From M3007 sp033764075 (GTDB taxonomy: Bacteria; Bacteroidota; Bacteroidia; Chitinophagales; Saprospiraceae), in the NCBI GenBank assembly GCA_033764075.1, contig JANRJH010000007.1, positions 62,001 to 126,000 on the forward strand: a stretch of 64,000 nt of DNA, written 5' to 3'. The translations under genes were made by a program, and so were the position numbers. The notes below the pieces were generated by a model. That model saw nothing but the letters and a program-made list of their open reading frames with translations. It made no database searches and was not told the origin of the DNA. This document shows, in pieces, positions 1 to 8,941 of this stretch. Every line of letters begins with the position of its first letter. Position 1 is the first letter of the stretch.

Positions 1-1844
1 ACGTATTCAGCCACAATGAATCCGCCAATAGGGGTGGCGCTTTGTATGTTAATGCCGCTTTTGAGGATACCAGGCAAACTATCGCCAACAACGCATTCAC
101 CCATAATGAATCTATAAATGGCGGTGGCGCCCTGTATGCTGATGCCGCTTTTGGCAATACCGGGCAAACCATCACCAATAACTCCTTTTATGCAAATGAA
201 GCATCCTCCGGGGGAGCTGTATTTCAATCAGTTTTTTTAAGTTCAGTAACCGGCCAACTGCACAACAACATTTTCTGGGAAAATAAAAAAAGCGGTAACA
301 ACAACGTACCGGAGGCCGACATCCGAGCCGACGGCAACATAAACGTCTCTCATTGCCTGACGCAGGCAAACAGCCAATTCAGCAGCGGTACCGGCATCAT
401 CAACAACCAGGATCCGCTGTTTGCAAACCCCGCCCTGCCCGCCGGCCCCGACGGTGTGTTCGGCACGTCCGACGACGGCCTGCGGCTCTTAGGCTGCTCG
501 CCGGTGATTGATGCCGGCAACAACGCCCAGGTGCCCCCCGGCATCACCACCGACCTGGCCGGCGACCCACGCTTCCACAACAACGGCACGGTGGACATGG
601 GCGCTTATGAGTACAGCGGCCCGGGCTGCGTCCTCGGCGGCACGATCCGCTGGTCGACCAACCCCAATCAGGGCGTCAAAGATGCCACCGTGACCATCAC
701 CGGCGACGACACCGGCAGCGACATGAGTGATGCAAACGGGGATTACTCCGTCGACTTGCAAGACGGCGGCAACATCACCATCACCCCCACCAAAAACATC
801 AACAAGTTCAACGGCGTGACTGCCGCCGACGCCACGCGCATCCAGCAGCACATCACCGGCAGCAGCCCCCTCAGCGCACCCTTCCCGCGCATCGCCGCCG
901 ACGTGAACAAGAGCAACAGCATCACCACCGCCGACGCGGGCCTCATCACCCAGGCCCTCCTGGGCAACCAGAACGCCAACAACATCTGGAACACCTCCTG
1001 GCGCTTCGTCGACGCCGATTACGTGTTCCCCAACCCGAACGCCCCCTGGAACTTCCCGGAAAGCGTGTCGCTCACCGGGGTAGATGATGCCGTCACCGAC
1101 GTGGACTTCATCGGCATCAAGCTCGGCGATGTGACCGCGCCAGCCGCCAACCCCCAGCAGCGCCCCCAACCGGTGGTGCTGCGCGCGTCCGACCGGCGCC
1201 TGCAAGCCGGCGAAACGGTGGCCGTGGCCGTGTCGGTGCAGGGCTATGACGACATTGCGGCCTTCCAGTTTGTGCTGCGCTTCGACCCCGGCGCCCTGCA
1301 CCTCGAAGGGGTGGAGACCCCCGCCGGCGGCAACCTGAAGGCGGGCCAGTTCGCCCTGGCGAACGCGGGCGAACTGCGGGCGGTATCGGCCAAAGAAACG
1401 GGCGAAACGCTGCCCCACGGCGCACCCTGGTTCACCCTGCGCGTCACCGCCCTGGCGGACGGCGAGTTGCTCAGCGACCTGATCGCCCTCGACGAGACGC
1501 TGCTGCCGGCCGAGGCCTACACCACGGACCTGTACCCGCAGCCCGTTCAGCTGGCGTTCACGCAGGCAAGTACGAGTGCAACGGACGTAGCCCGCGAAAG
1601 CCTGACCCTCAGCGCCCGCCCCAACCCGGCGAGCGGCCAGACGACCCTGCGCTTTTACCTGCCCGCAGCGGCCGACGCGCAGTTGCGCCTGCTCGACGCC
1701 CAGGGGCGGGTGGTGCGCGTGTACAACGATTATTTCCAGGCCGGCACGTTTGAGCAGCGCGTGGTGCTGCCGGCAGCCGGGCTGTATTTTGCAGAACTGA
1801 TTACGCCTTACGGCGCGATTATCTGCAAGGTGATCGGCGAGTAA
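1..1844 (+). CDS. T9SS-secreted beta-helix protein with dockerin-like and cohesin-like modules (5' end outside window)
   Basis: The reading frame is open from base 3, so the N-terminus lies upstream of the window. Visible order: two repeats of a GGALYxxAAF...QTIxNN type (beta-helix, polymorphic outer-membrane-protein style), a closing block ending GAYEYSGPGC, a carboxypeptidase-regulatory-like beta domain, two dockerin-like repeats (KNINKFNGVTAAD and DVNKSNSITTAD), a cohesin-like domain with AFQFVLRFDP, and a type A T9SS sorting tail (SARPNPASGQTTLRFYLP to CKVIGE). Expected role is a cell-surface or secreted adhesin or scaffold; no ligand can be read from the sequence. From about base 240 it is a close paralogue of the gene at 23328-28235 until the cohesin domain, where it instead matches the gene at 2155-8814. 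The beta-helix part is less GC-rich than the cassette. Partial CDS; module calls are confident, function is not. Confidence 0.9.
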   Translation, partial: VFSHNESANRGGALYVNAAFEDTRQTIANNAFTHNESINGGGALYADAAFGNTGQTITNNSFYANEASSGGAVFQSVFLSSVTGQLHNNIFWENKKSGNNNVPEADIRADGNINVSHCLTQANSQFSSGTGIINNQDPLFANPALPAGPDGVFGTSDDGLRLLGCSPVIDAGNNAQVPPGITTDLAGDPRFHNNGTVDMGAYEYSGPGCVLGGTIRWSTNPNQGVKDATVTITGDDTGSDMSDANGDYSVDLQDGGNITITPTKNINKFNGVTAADATRIQQHITGSSPLSAPFPRIAADVNKSNSITTADAGLITQALLGNQNANNIWNTSWRFVDADYVFPNPNAPWNFPESVSLTGVDDAVTDVDFIGIKLGDVTAPAANPQQRPQPVVLRASDRRLQAGETVAVAVSVQGYDDIAAFQFVLRFDPGALHLEGVETPAGGNLKAGQFALANAGELRAVSAKETGETLPHGAPWFTLRVTALADGELLSDLIALDETLLPAEAYTTDLYPQPVQLAFTQASTSATDVARESLTLSARPNPASGQTTLRFYLPAAADAQLRLLDAQGRVVRVYNDYFQAGTFEQRVVLPAAGLYFAELITPYGAIICKVIGE

Positions 1845-1880
1845 AAAGAACACCATTACGCGGTGTTCAAGATGTTTTTT
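633..1880 (+). repeat. C-terminal cassette copy 1 (dockerin/cohesin type A/T9SS tail/terminator)
   Basis: First of four near-identical 3' cassettes in the window (others at 7606, 15549 and 27013). Bases 680-830 differ from copy 2 at only a couple of third positions. The cohesin-like part is type A (DRRLQAGETVAVAV), shared with copy 2. Confidence 0.85.
1848..1880 (+). terminator. Rho-independent terminator after the first gene
   Basis: A perfect 7-bp stem GAACACC/GGTGTTC with a 7-nt loop starts four bases after the stop codon and is followed within a few bases by six Ts. Confidence 0.7.
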
Positions 1881-1923
1881 CGGGGATAAGGGTATTGGCT
1901 GAAATATTTCGCCGAGTCCCATG

Positions 1924-1970
1924 AGCTGTTGGGGTGACTGCCATTCACGCCAACAGCTAAAGAATTTTTT
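1924..1970 (+). terminator. Second hairpin with T tract
   Basis: AGCTGTTGG-g-GTGA pairs with TCAC-g-CCAACAGCT around a 7-nt loop, followed by AAAGAA and six Ts. It sits in the gap before the amylase gene. The rest of the 1845-2154 gap is AT-rich and should hold the promoter of the next gene, but I see no exact TAnnTTTG there. Confidence 0.5.
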
Positions 1971-2154
1971 AATATTTTCCGCGAATAAAATTGGTTGGAC
2001 TTTTAAAGGGCATCCACTTGTTGAGGTGCAGGAGCCGTGCTGGATTTTTGTTTTGCGCCGTTAATAATTGGTTGTTTGCGATGAATTGCAGTAAGATTAT
2101 ATTGTTATAATTTGGTTTTTTTATTTTCGCCCTTAAAATCACCATTTTAGTTCC

Positions 2155-5100
2155 ATGAAAAAGAAACATTTTTATTTATACAGGGGTATGGGTATTACCC
2201 GTATTGCTGTTTTATACCGGATTTTGGCATTTTCAGGCTGGTTTTTATCCGCTTTTTCTGCGCAAGCGCAAGAAAAAATCATCATGCAGGGGTTCTACTG
2301 GAACAATGTGCAGGGCGACGTCACCGATGCACTCAACGGTGGTGTGTGGTGGGACTCCATTGCAACGGTGGCGCCTGCTCTCCGGGACGCCGGTTTTAAT
2401 GTGCTCTGGACGCCACCGGCCCAAAAGGGATTTGCCGGGCTATTCGACATGGGATACGGCATCGCCGACTACTTTGATTTCGGCAGTTTCAACCAGTACG
2501 GCACAGTTCGCACCCGGCACGGCAATGCCTCGCAGTTGCAGAATGCCATTGATGCCCTGCACGCTGTCGGCATATCCGTCATGGGCGATGTGGTGCTCAA
2601 CCACCGGGCAGGAGCAGCTTCTCAACAATTGGAAGACTGCGACGACGGGAATGGCAAGCAATTGCGTTTCACCAACTTCATGCCGGTGAGTGGCCGCATC
2701 CACATGGACTCCTCTTTCTTCCACCCTACCCGCCAAAGCGGCCACTGCGACCTGAACGACCCTTACCACAGCCGCGTTTTTTTTGAGGACATCTGTTATT
2801 TCAACCATATTGATCAGGTCCTCGATCCAATAGCGCCCGACAACGGCTGGTTTTTCGGTCCGCACAACCTCGGCGCCGGGGGCGACTCGCTCATCGTTAT
2901 GGGTCGAAACATGATGGCCATGGGATTTGATATGGTGCGCCTCGATGCAGTCAAGCACATTGAACCTGGCTTTTTGGCGCCATTTCTGGTTGAGTTGAAA
3001 GATGGATCCCAGCCTTTTGCCGTGGGAGAATCGTTTGAATACAACACCGGGGCGCTAAAAAGCTACCAGCAGCAGGTGGATAGTTTTAACCTGAAGTTTG
3101 GTATTGGCAGCAAGAACGCCAACATGGCTATTTTTGATTTTGCCCTGCGAAACGCTTTCAAGCAACTAACCGATGCTGCCGACGGCAGCTACAATATGTC
3201 CAATTTCAATAGTGCCGGCTTGCGGTTCGACCCTGTTAACAGCATTGATCCGGACGACGTTGTTACCTTCGTTGAAAATCACGATTTTGACCGTGGTGGT
3301 TTTCGCACAGTCACTTGCCCGGGAGGCGATCTGCAGATCGGCAATACCTGTCTGGAGTTGTTTTTTGAGTCTGACCATGCGCCGGTTTTCCGGGATAAGC
3401 ACATGACCTACGCCTATATTATGGCGGCACAGGGTACCCCATCGGTATTCTGGAAAGACTGGTTTTGGTATGATCTCAACGATGAGATCGGATGGCTCAT
3501 GAACCTGCGTCGACAGTTCTCAAAAGGTGGGGCTACGCCTATGATCAACCTTTCCCCTGCTTATGCTGGCGGGAGCAGCGCCAATGATTATTGGGTGATG
3601 CGCCGCGAGGGGCTCTCCTCGGGCCTCACCGATGGCTTGCTGCTCGGTCTGAACGACCATGTGAGTGCCCAGCAATCGGCTTTTGTGACGGCTCCTTTCT
3701 CCAACAAATACTTGAAGGACTACTCTGACGGGTTCATGTTTGTCACGCGCCGCGCCTTTGCCGATGGCCGCGCATCCATCCCGACCATGGCGCGGGATTT
3801 CAGTTGGTGGGCTCCCACGGGGCTGTATCCCACCGGCCCTGAAGCGCCGGCAAGCCACTTTGCCATGCAGCGCGATCCGGGGGGCTGCCCCCACTTTGTG
3901 GTGCTGAGGGCAGCCGACGCGGCCAACTTTATCGTCAATGGCGCCCCCATTCAACCCGGTGATGAAGTGGCGATCAAAAATACTGCCGGAGAGGTGGTTG
4001 GCATCGGCCGCATCGGACAGGATTCCCGGTGGGATGGAGAGCACGATATGCTGATCGAGGTGATCAGCCTGGCGCCAACAAACAATGACCCTATTGTGGA
4101 GTCCTTTTACATGAGACTGTTTGTGTACGACGCCAGCGCCAATAATGAGGTAGAGGTGGCTTTTGTGCAGTTTGCCTCCTCCGGATCGGCATTCACCTTT
4201 TCACCTGACAGGCCCAACACGCCGAATCGGAACGGCAACTTTTCTACTTTCTCCCTGAATACAAATGCGGAAGACGTTTACCAATGCGAAAGCATCTCCC
4301 GGGTTTTAAGGTTTAATACCGATCCGGCTTCCGTCCTCATCAATCCCTGCGGAACAGCGTCTGTTGCCAATGCCCCTGTATACGACAATGGCCTGCAAAC
4401 CGGCGATAACGACGGTACTCGCTTCTTGGGCTGGACCAATGTGTCAACACCAGGATCGCCAACATTTAGCGGTATTTTTATGGGTTCTTCCACGGCCAAC
4501 GGTAATGGCGATACCAACAACGATGGCGATATAGACACAGGTGGCGAGTCTTGGGGCTTTTATGCCAATACCTCCAATACGGCGGAAGCGACTCGGCCCT
4601 TCGGGAGCGCGCTCACACCCGGCCAGACGTTTTCCGTCCGAATGGACAATGGCAACATCAACTCGGGAGGGGTTGTTGGTTTAAGTCTGCGCAACAGCAG
4701 TAACCAAAATGTTTGGGAGTTTTATTTTGTGGGGGGACAGTCCAATTATCTCACCAATGTCCTGGGAGGCCCAACGGCAACCTCCGTCGGGTTCACTGAT
4801 GAAGGTCTTTTACTTGATTTTACCCTGACGACTGCTTCCACCTATGCATTGACCATCACTGAGCTGTCCAGCGGCAACACGTCTGCGTATTCCGGGTCGT
4901 TGTTGAGTCCGGGAGGCGGCCAGGGGATTGACCGGGTGCGCTTCTTCAATTTTAACGCCGGGGGAGGAACGGCAAATAATGTGTACTACAATGCGCTGCA
5001 GATTTGCGACCCACCGGCCGTGGTGATCAACGAGGTGGACTATGACCAGTCTGAAGAAACGGACACCGCCGAATTCATAGAGTTGAAAAACAGTAGTACG

Positions 5101-8100
5101 GTAGATGTGAACCTCGACGATTACAGCGTCGAACTGATCAACGGCAATGGCGGCGGTGAGGTCGCCTACCAAATGGTTGACCTTCCCAACACCGTCCTGC
5201 CCTCAGGGGAGTATTACGTCATTTGCGCCAATTCTGCCAATACGCCTAACTGTGACCTGGATATCTCGCCCGACATCGATCTCATTCAAAACGGCTCCCC
5301 GGACGGTATCCGGCTGAAGCAAGGCACTCTGCTCGTGGATGCGCTCAGTTACGAGGGCAACATCGGCAACCATGGGGAGGGATCAGGCAATGGGCTTGAC
5401 GACAATGGTACCGCCTTGGGCGTGGGCCTTTCGCGCGTACCCGATGGCGGCGACACCGACCAGAACAACGTTGATTTCACGATCTCCTGCATTACCCCTG
5501 GAACAGCGAACTTAATCGGCACAGATACAGATGGAGACGGCTACCCGGATGCCTGCGATAATTGTCCGCTAATCTTTAATAGTAACCAGGCAGATACCGA
5601 CGGCGACGACATTGGCAACGTCTGCGACCCCTGCCCTTTCGGCCCGCCCGCAGGTACCATAACCAACAATACCCCCGTCTGTGCGGGAGCTCAGGTGCAA
5701 GTCACCTTCACTTCTTCCAACGGAACAGGTCCCTTTGACCTGCTGATCAACCATGTACCGTATGCCGATATCCACAGTGGTGTGCCTTTTAATGTGCCTT
5801 CGGTGCCAGGAACGACCATGCTAACCCTGACGGAGATTGCCGACAACAACAACTGCCTCGCCCAAGGACTGAACAGTTCAACCACCGTGACGGTCTATCC
5901 GGAAGCGCTCTACGTGGACAGTTCCGTGGCCGTCACCGGCAATGGCGTCTCCTGGGCTACGGCTTACAAAACCCTGGCCGAAGCGCTGTACACAGCCCAC
6001 ATTAGCCCCTGCATTGAAAAAGTATTTGTAGCCAAGGGCACCTACATACCCGTGCACAAACCCTTCAACATGGCTGCCAACCGTACCGGCACGGAAATTT
6101 CCACAGCCTCTGTACGCGATAGAACCTTCCACGTTCGCACCGGCCTTGAGGTATATGGCGGGTATCCAAGTGGCGGAGGAGCGCGGAATGTGGTCGCCAA
6201 CGCCACCTGCCTGAGCGGTCTGATCGCACCGGGTGACAGCGCTTTTCACGTGGTGCTCATGGACAGTTCGGCCAACTGGGCTGCCGTTAACGATACGACC
6301 CGCCTGGATGGTTTTACGGTGACTCTTGGTCGTGCCACATTGAATAACGAAATATTTGTGAACAACAAAGATATCAGCAGAGCCTCCGGCGCCGGCGTCA
6401 TGGTTCGGGGCGGCACGCATGCCCTCTTCGGAAATGCCATCGTTGGGAACAGGGCTTCTCAGGGCGGCGGGGGTATGGCCGTTAACTTCAGTGAAACATT
6501 GATAACGCCGAAGCCGGACCACAATGACAAAAACGAAATGGTCGGCACCCCAGGGTCATTTTTCGGCTCTTGTCTGGTCGTTAACAACATCTTTTCTGGA
6601 AACACCGCCAGTGCCGGCGGGGGGGTCTATGTGCGTAGCGATGAACAGTATTTTCTCTTGCAACCCAAAACAGACGGTTTGGGAGGCCTCGTCAACACGT
6701 CGGCTACCTGTGCCCTGATCAATAATACCTTGTTTGGCAACACTGCCGGGTCTGCCGGGGGAGGTTTGTTCACCACGAGACCGGATGAGGTGGCGCCCAC
6801 CCGGCCAGATGGGCATGCCATAGAGGGCTTGGCCTCGCTTCTTGGAACAAACAACTTTTACAACAACATTTTCCGGGAAAACAAAGTCGGTACCAGCAGC
6901 ACGGCTAATGGCGCAGATTACCATAACGCCGGAGCGTCCAACCTCTTTAAAAATAATATGCTGCAACTGGACGCTGCGAACTACACCTATACCAATGTCG
7001 GCGACTACCATCTGGGGGCTGCTGCTTCCGGAAATTTCTTTGCCTTAGATCCCCTGTTTGCAGACCCAAATGATCCAGACGGGCCGGACAATATCTACCG
7101 AACACCAGACGACGGCCTCCTGCCGCTGGCAGGCTCACCCGCCATTAACCAGGGAGGCAATGTGCTGCTTCCCGCAGGTGTGGATACGGATGTGCTGGGT
7201 GCGTCACGGGTACAGTTCGGCACAGTTGACCGGGGCGCCTACGAAAGTCCGGTGTCACCACCGGTGATTACCATTGCAGCCCAAGATGCTAATGCATATG
7301 AATTGGGGCAAGACCCAGGCGTTTTCCGTATCTCCCGTACCGGGCCGACAACCGCTGCACTGATCGTGAGTTACATAATCGATGGCACGGCAGACGCATC
7401 CGACTACTTGCCCCTGTTGACCGGTACAGTGCTCGTCGCTGCCGGCCAGTCTTTTGTCGACATCTCCATTGCGCCAGTTGACGATGGCATTGTCGAAGAC
7501 GATGAAACCGTGGTCCTCATCCTGGCCAGCCAGTCCGGTTATGACCTGGGCGCCACAACCCAGGCCTCGGTGACCATAACCGATAATGCCGCCGTCTACG
7601 TCCTGCAGGGCTCCATTCAATGGTCGGTCAATCCCAATCAAGGCGTAAAGGACGCCACCGTGACCATCACCGGCGACGACACCGGCAGCGACATGAGTGA
7701 TGCAAACGGGGATTATTCCGTCGACTTGCAAGACGGCGGCAACATCACCATTACCCCCACCAAAAACATCAACAAGTTCAACGGCGTGACCGCCGCCGAC
7801 GCCACGCGCATCCAGCAGCACATCACCGGCAGCAGCCCCCTCGGCGCACCGTTCCCGCGCATCGCCGCCGATGTGAACAAGAGCAACAGCATCACCACCG
7901 CCGACGCGGGCCTCATCACCCAGGCGCTGCTGGGCAACCAGAACGCCAACAACATCTGGAACACCTCCTGGCGCTTTGTAGATGCCGCTTATGTGTTCCC
8001 CAACCCGAGCGCCCCGTGGAATTTCCCGGAAAACATCAGCCTGACGGGCGTGTCCGGCGAAACGGGCAACCTGAACTTCGTGGGCGTCAAGCTGGGCGAC

Positions 8101-8814
8101 GTGACCACGCCCGCCGCCAACCCCCAGCAGCGCCCCCAGCCGGTGGTGCTGCGCGCACCCGACCGGCGCCTGCAAGCCGGCGAAACGGTGGCCGTGGCCG
8201 TGGCGGTGGAGGGTTATGACGACATTGCGGCCTTCCAGTTTGTGCTGCGCTTCGACCCCGGCGCCCTGCGCCTCGAAGGGGTGGAGACCCCCGCCGGCGG
8301 CACCCTGAAGGCGGGCCGGTTCGCCCTGGCGAACGCGGGCGAACTGCGGGCGGTATCGGCCAAAGAAACGGGCGAAACACTGCCGCACGGCGCCCCCTGG
8401 TTCACTCTGCGCGTCACCGCCCTGGCGGACGGCGTGCTGCTCAGCGACCTGCTCACCCTCGACGAGGCGCTGCTGCCGGCCGAGGCCTACACCACGGCGC
8501 TGTACCCGCAGCCCGTTCAGCTGGCGTTCACGCAGGCAAGCACGAGTGCAACGGACGTAGCCCGCGAAAGCCTGACCCTCAGCGCCCGCCCCAACCCGGC
8601 AAACGGCCAGACGACCCTGCGCTTTTACCTGCCCGCAGCAGCCGACGCGCAGTTGCGCCTGCTCGACGCCCAGGGGCGGGTGGTGAGCGCGTACAACGAT
8701 TATTTCCCCGCCGGCACGTTTGAGCAGCGCGTGGCGCTGCCGGTGGCCGGACTGTTTTTTGCGGAGCTGATAACGCCTTACGGCGCGGTCACCTGCAAGG
8801 TGATCGGCGAGTAA
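2155..8814 (+). CDS. GH13 alpha-amylase fused to a giant multidomain T9SS surface protein
   Basis: 2219 residues. Signal peptide to about residue 39. A GH13 alpha-amylase domain follows; the catalytic triad reads as D264 (GFDMVRLDAVKH), E292 (AVGESFEY) and D377 (FVENHDFD), so it should hydrolyse alpha-1,4-glucans. Then a lectin-like region, a lamin-tail domain (about 956-1115, VVINEVDYD), thrombospondin type 3 calcium repeats (about 1122-1160, DTDGDGYPDACDNCP), a right-handed beta-helix (about 1250-1695), a Calx-beta domain (about 1702-1812), a carboxypeptidase-regulatory-like domain, two dockerin-like repeats (about 1870-1930), a type A cohesin-like domain (about 1994-2125) and a T9SS type A tail (about 2140-2219). 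An HTCS regulator follows directly and could sense glucan breakdown products, as SusR does; no SusC/D pair is nearby. ATG 2155 gives a long signal n-region; M12 is an alternative start. Confidence 0.93.
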   Translation: MKKKHFYLYRGMGITRIAVLYRILAFSGWFLSAFSAQAQEKIIMQGFYWNNVQGDVTDALNGGVWWDSIATVAPALRDAGFNVLWTPPAQKGFAGLFDMGYGIADYFDFGSFNQYGTVRTRHGNASQLQNAIDALHAVGISVMGDVVLNHRAGAASQQLEDCDDGNGKQLRFTNFMPVSGRIHMDSSFFHPTRQSGHCDLNDPYHSRVFFEDICYFNHIDQVLDPIAPDNGWFFGPHNLGAGGDSLIVMGRNMMAMGFDMVRLDAVKHIEPGFLAPFLVELKDGSQPFAVGESFEYNTGALKSYQQQVDSFNLKFGIGSKNANMAIFDFALRNAFKQLTDAADGSYNMSNFNSAGLRFDPVNSIDPDDVVTFVENHDFDRGGFRTVTCPGGDLQIGNTCLELFFESDHAPVFRDKHMTYAYIMAAQGTPSVFWKDWFWYDLNDEIGWLMNLRRQFSKGGATPMINLSPAYAGGSSANDYWVMRREGLSSGLTDGLLLGLNDHVSAQQSAFVTAPFSNKYLKDYSDGFMFVTRRAFADGRASIPTMARDFSWWAPTGLYPTGPEAPASHFAMQRDPGGCPHFVVLRAADAANFIVNGAPIQPGDEVAIKNTAGEVVGIGRIGQDSRWDGEHDMLIEVISLAPTNNDPIVESFYMRLFVYDASANNEVEVAFVQFASSGSAFTFSPDRPNTPNRNGNFSTFSLNTNAEDVYQCESISRVLRFNTDPASVLINPCGTASVANAPVYDNGLQTGDNDGTRFLGWTNVSTPGSPTFSGIFMGSSTANGNGDTNNDGDIDTGGESWGFYANTSNTAEATRPFGSALTPGQTFSVRMDNGNINSGGVVGLSLRNSSNQNVWEFYFVGGQSNYLTNVLGGPTATSVGFTDEGLLLDFTLTTASTYALTITELSSGNTSAYSGSLLSPGGGQGIDRVRFFNFNAGGGTANNVYYNALQICDPPAVVINEVDYDQSEETDTAEFIELKNSSTVDVNLDDYSVELINGNGGGEVAYQMVDLPNTVLPSGEYYVICANSANTPNCDLDISPDIDLIQNGSPDGIRLKQGTLLVDALSYEGNIGNHGEGSGNGLDDNGTALGVGLSRVPDGGDTDQNNVDFTISCITPGTANLIGTDTDGDGYPDACDNCPLIFNSNQADTDGDDIGNVCDPCPFGPPAGTITNNTPVCAGAQVQVTFTSSNGTGPFDLLINHVPYADIHSGVPFNVPSVPGTTMLTLTEIADNNNCLAQGLNSSTTVTVYPEALYVDSSVAVTGNGVSWATAYKTLAEALYTAHISPCIEKVFVAKGTYIPVHKPFNMAANRTGTEISTASVRDRTFHVRTGLEVYGGYPSGGGARNVVANATCLSGLIAPGDSAFHVVLMDSSANWAAVNDTTRLDGFTVTLGRATLNNEIFVNNKDISRASGAGVMVRGGTHALFGNAIVGNRASQGGGGMAVNFSETLITPKPDHNDKNEMVGTPGSFFGSCLVVNNIFSGNTASAGGGVYVRSDEQYFLLQPKTDGLGGLVNTSATCALINNTLFGNTAGSAGGGLFTTRPDEVAPTRPDGHAIEGLASLLGTNNFYNNIFRENKVGTSSTANGADYHNAGASNLFKNNMLQLDAANYTYTNVGDYHLGAAASGNFFALDPLFADPNDPDGPDNIYRTPDDGLLPLAGSPAINQGGNVLLPAGVDTDVLGASRVQFGTVDRGAYESPVSPPVITIAAQDANAYELGQDPGVFRISRTGPTTAALIVSYIIDGTADASDYLPLLTGTVLVAAGQSFVDISIAPVDDGIVEDDETVVLILASQSGYDLGATTQASVTITDNAAVYVLQGSIQWSVNPNQGVKDATVTITGDDTGSDMSDANGDYSVDLQDGGNITITPTKNINKFNGVTAADATRIQQHITGSSPLGAPFPRIAADVNKSNSITTADAGLITQALLGNQNANNIWNTSWRFVDAAYVFPNPSAPWNFPENISLTGVSGETGNLNFVGVKLGDVTTPAANPQQRPQPVVLRAPDRRLQAGETVAVAVAVEGYDDIAAFQFVLRFDPGALRLEGVETPAGGTLKAGRFALANAGELRAVSAKETGETLPHGAPWFTLRVTALADGVLLSDLLTLDEALLPAEAYTTALYPQPVQLAFTQASTSATDVARESLTLSARPNPANGQTTLRFYLPAAADAQLRLLDAQGRVVSAYNDYFPAGTFEQRVALPVAGLFFAELITPYGAVTCKVIGE

Positions 8815-8875
8815 GAAGGATACCATTTCATGAGTAAAGGGTACGGCTGTGGATGCATGGCCGTGCCTTTTTTTT
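7606..8875 (+). repeat. C-terminal cassette copy 2 (cohesin type A)
   Basis: Near-identical to copy 1 from the carboxypeptidase-like domain to the T9SS tail, and continuous with the downstream terminator. The cohesin-like domain is type A (DRRLQAGETVAVAVAVEGYDD). Confidence 0.85.
8840..8875 (+). terminator. Terminator after the amylase gene
   Basis: GGTACGGC pairs with GCCGTGCC (one G-U) around a 12-nt loop and runs into eight Ts. The preceding ATACCATTTCATGAG stretch and the loop GTGGATGCAT recur after the genes ending at 16769 and 28235. Confidence 0.85.
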
Positions 8876-8941
8876 ATGGATGCTAGCTTGTTCAGCCTGT
8901 ATCCGTTTACTTTGCAGCACCAACCGCCATTTGGCATCGGT

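Noticed and set aside
489..1922. Long minus-strand open frames opposite cassette genes (also 7255-8982, 11123-12850, 61252-62820, 37699-39405)
   Set aside because: They mirror GC-rich coding sequence, have low-complexity His/Gly/Val/Arg content and no family signature; the sense frames are clearly real.
8849..8941. Upstream GTG start for the first hybrid regulator
   Set aside because: It would begin in the loop of the preceding terminator; ATG 8942 gives a normal signal peptide.
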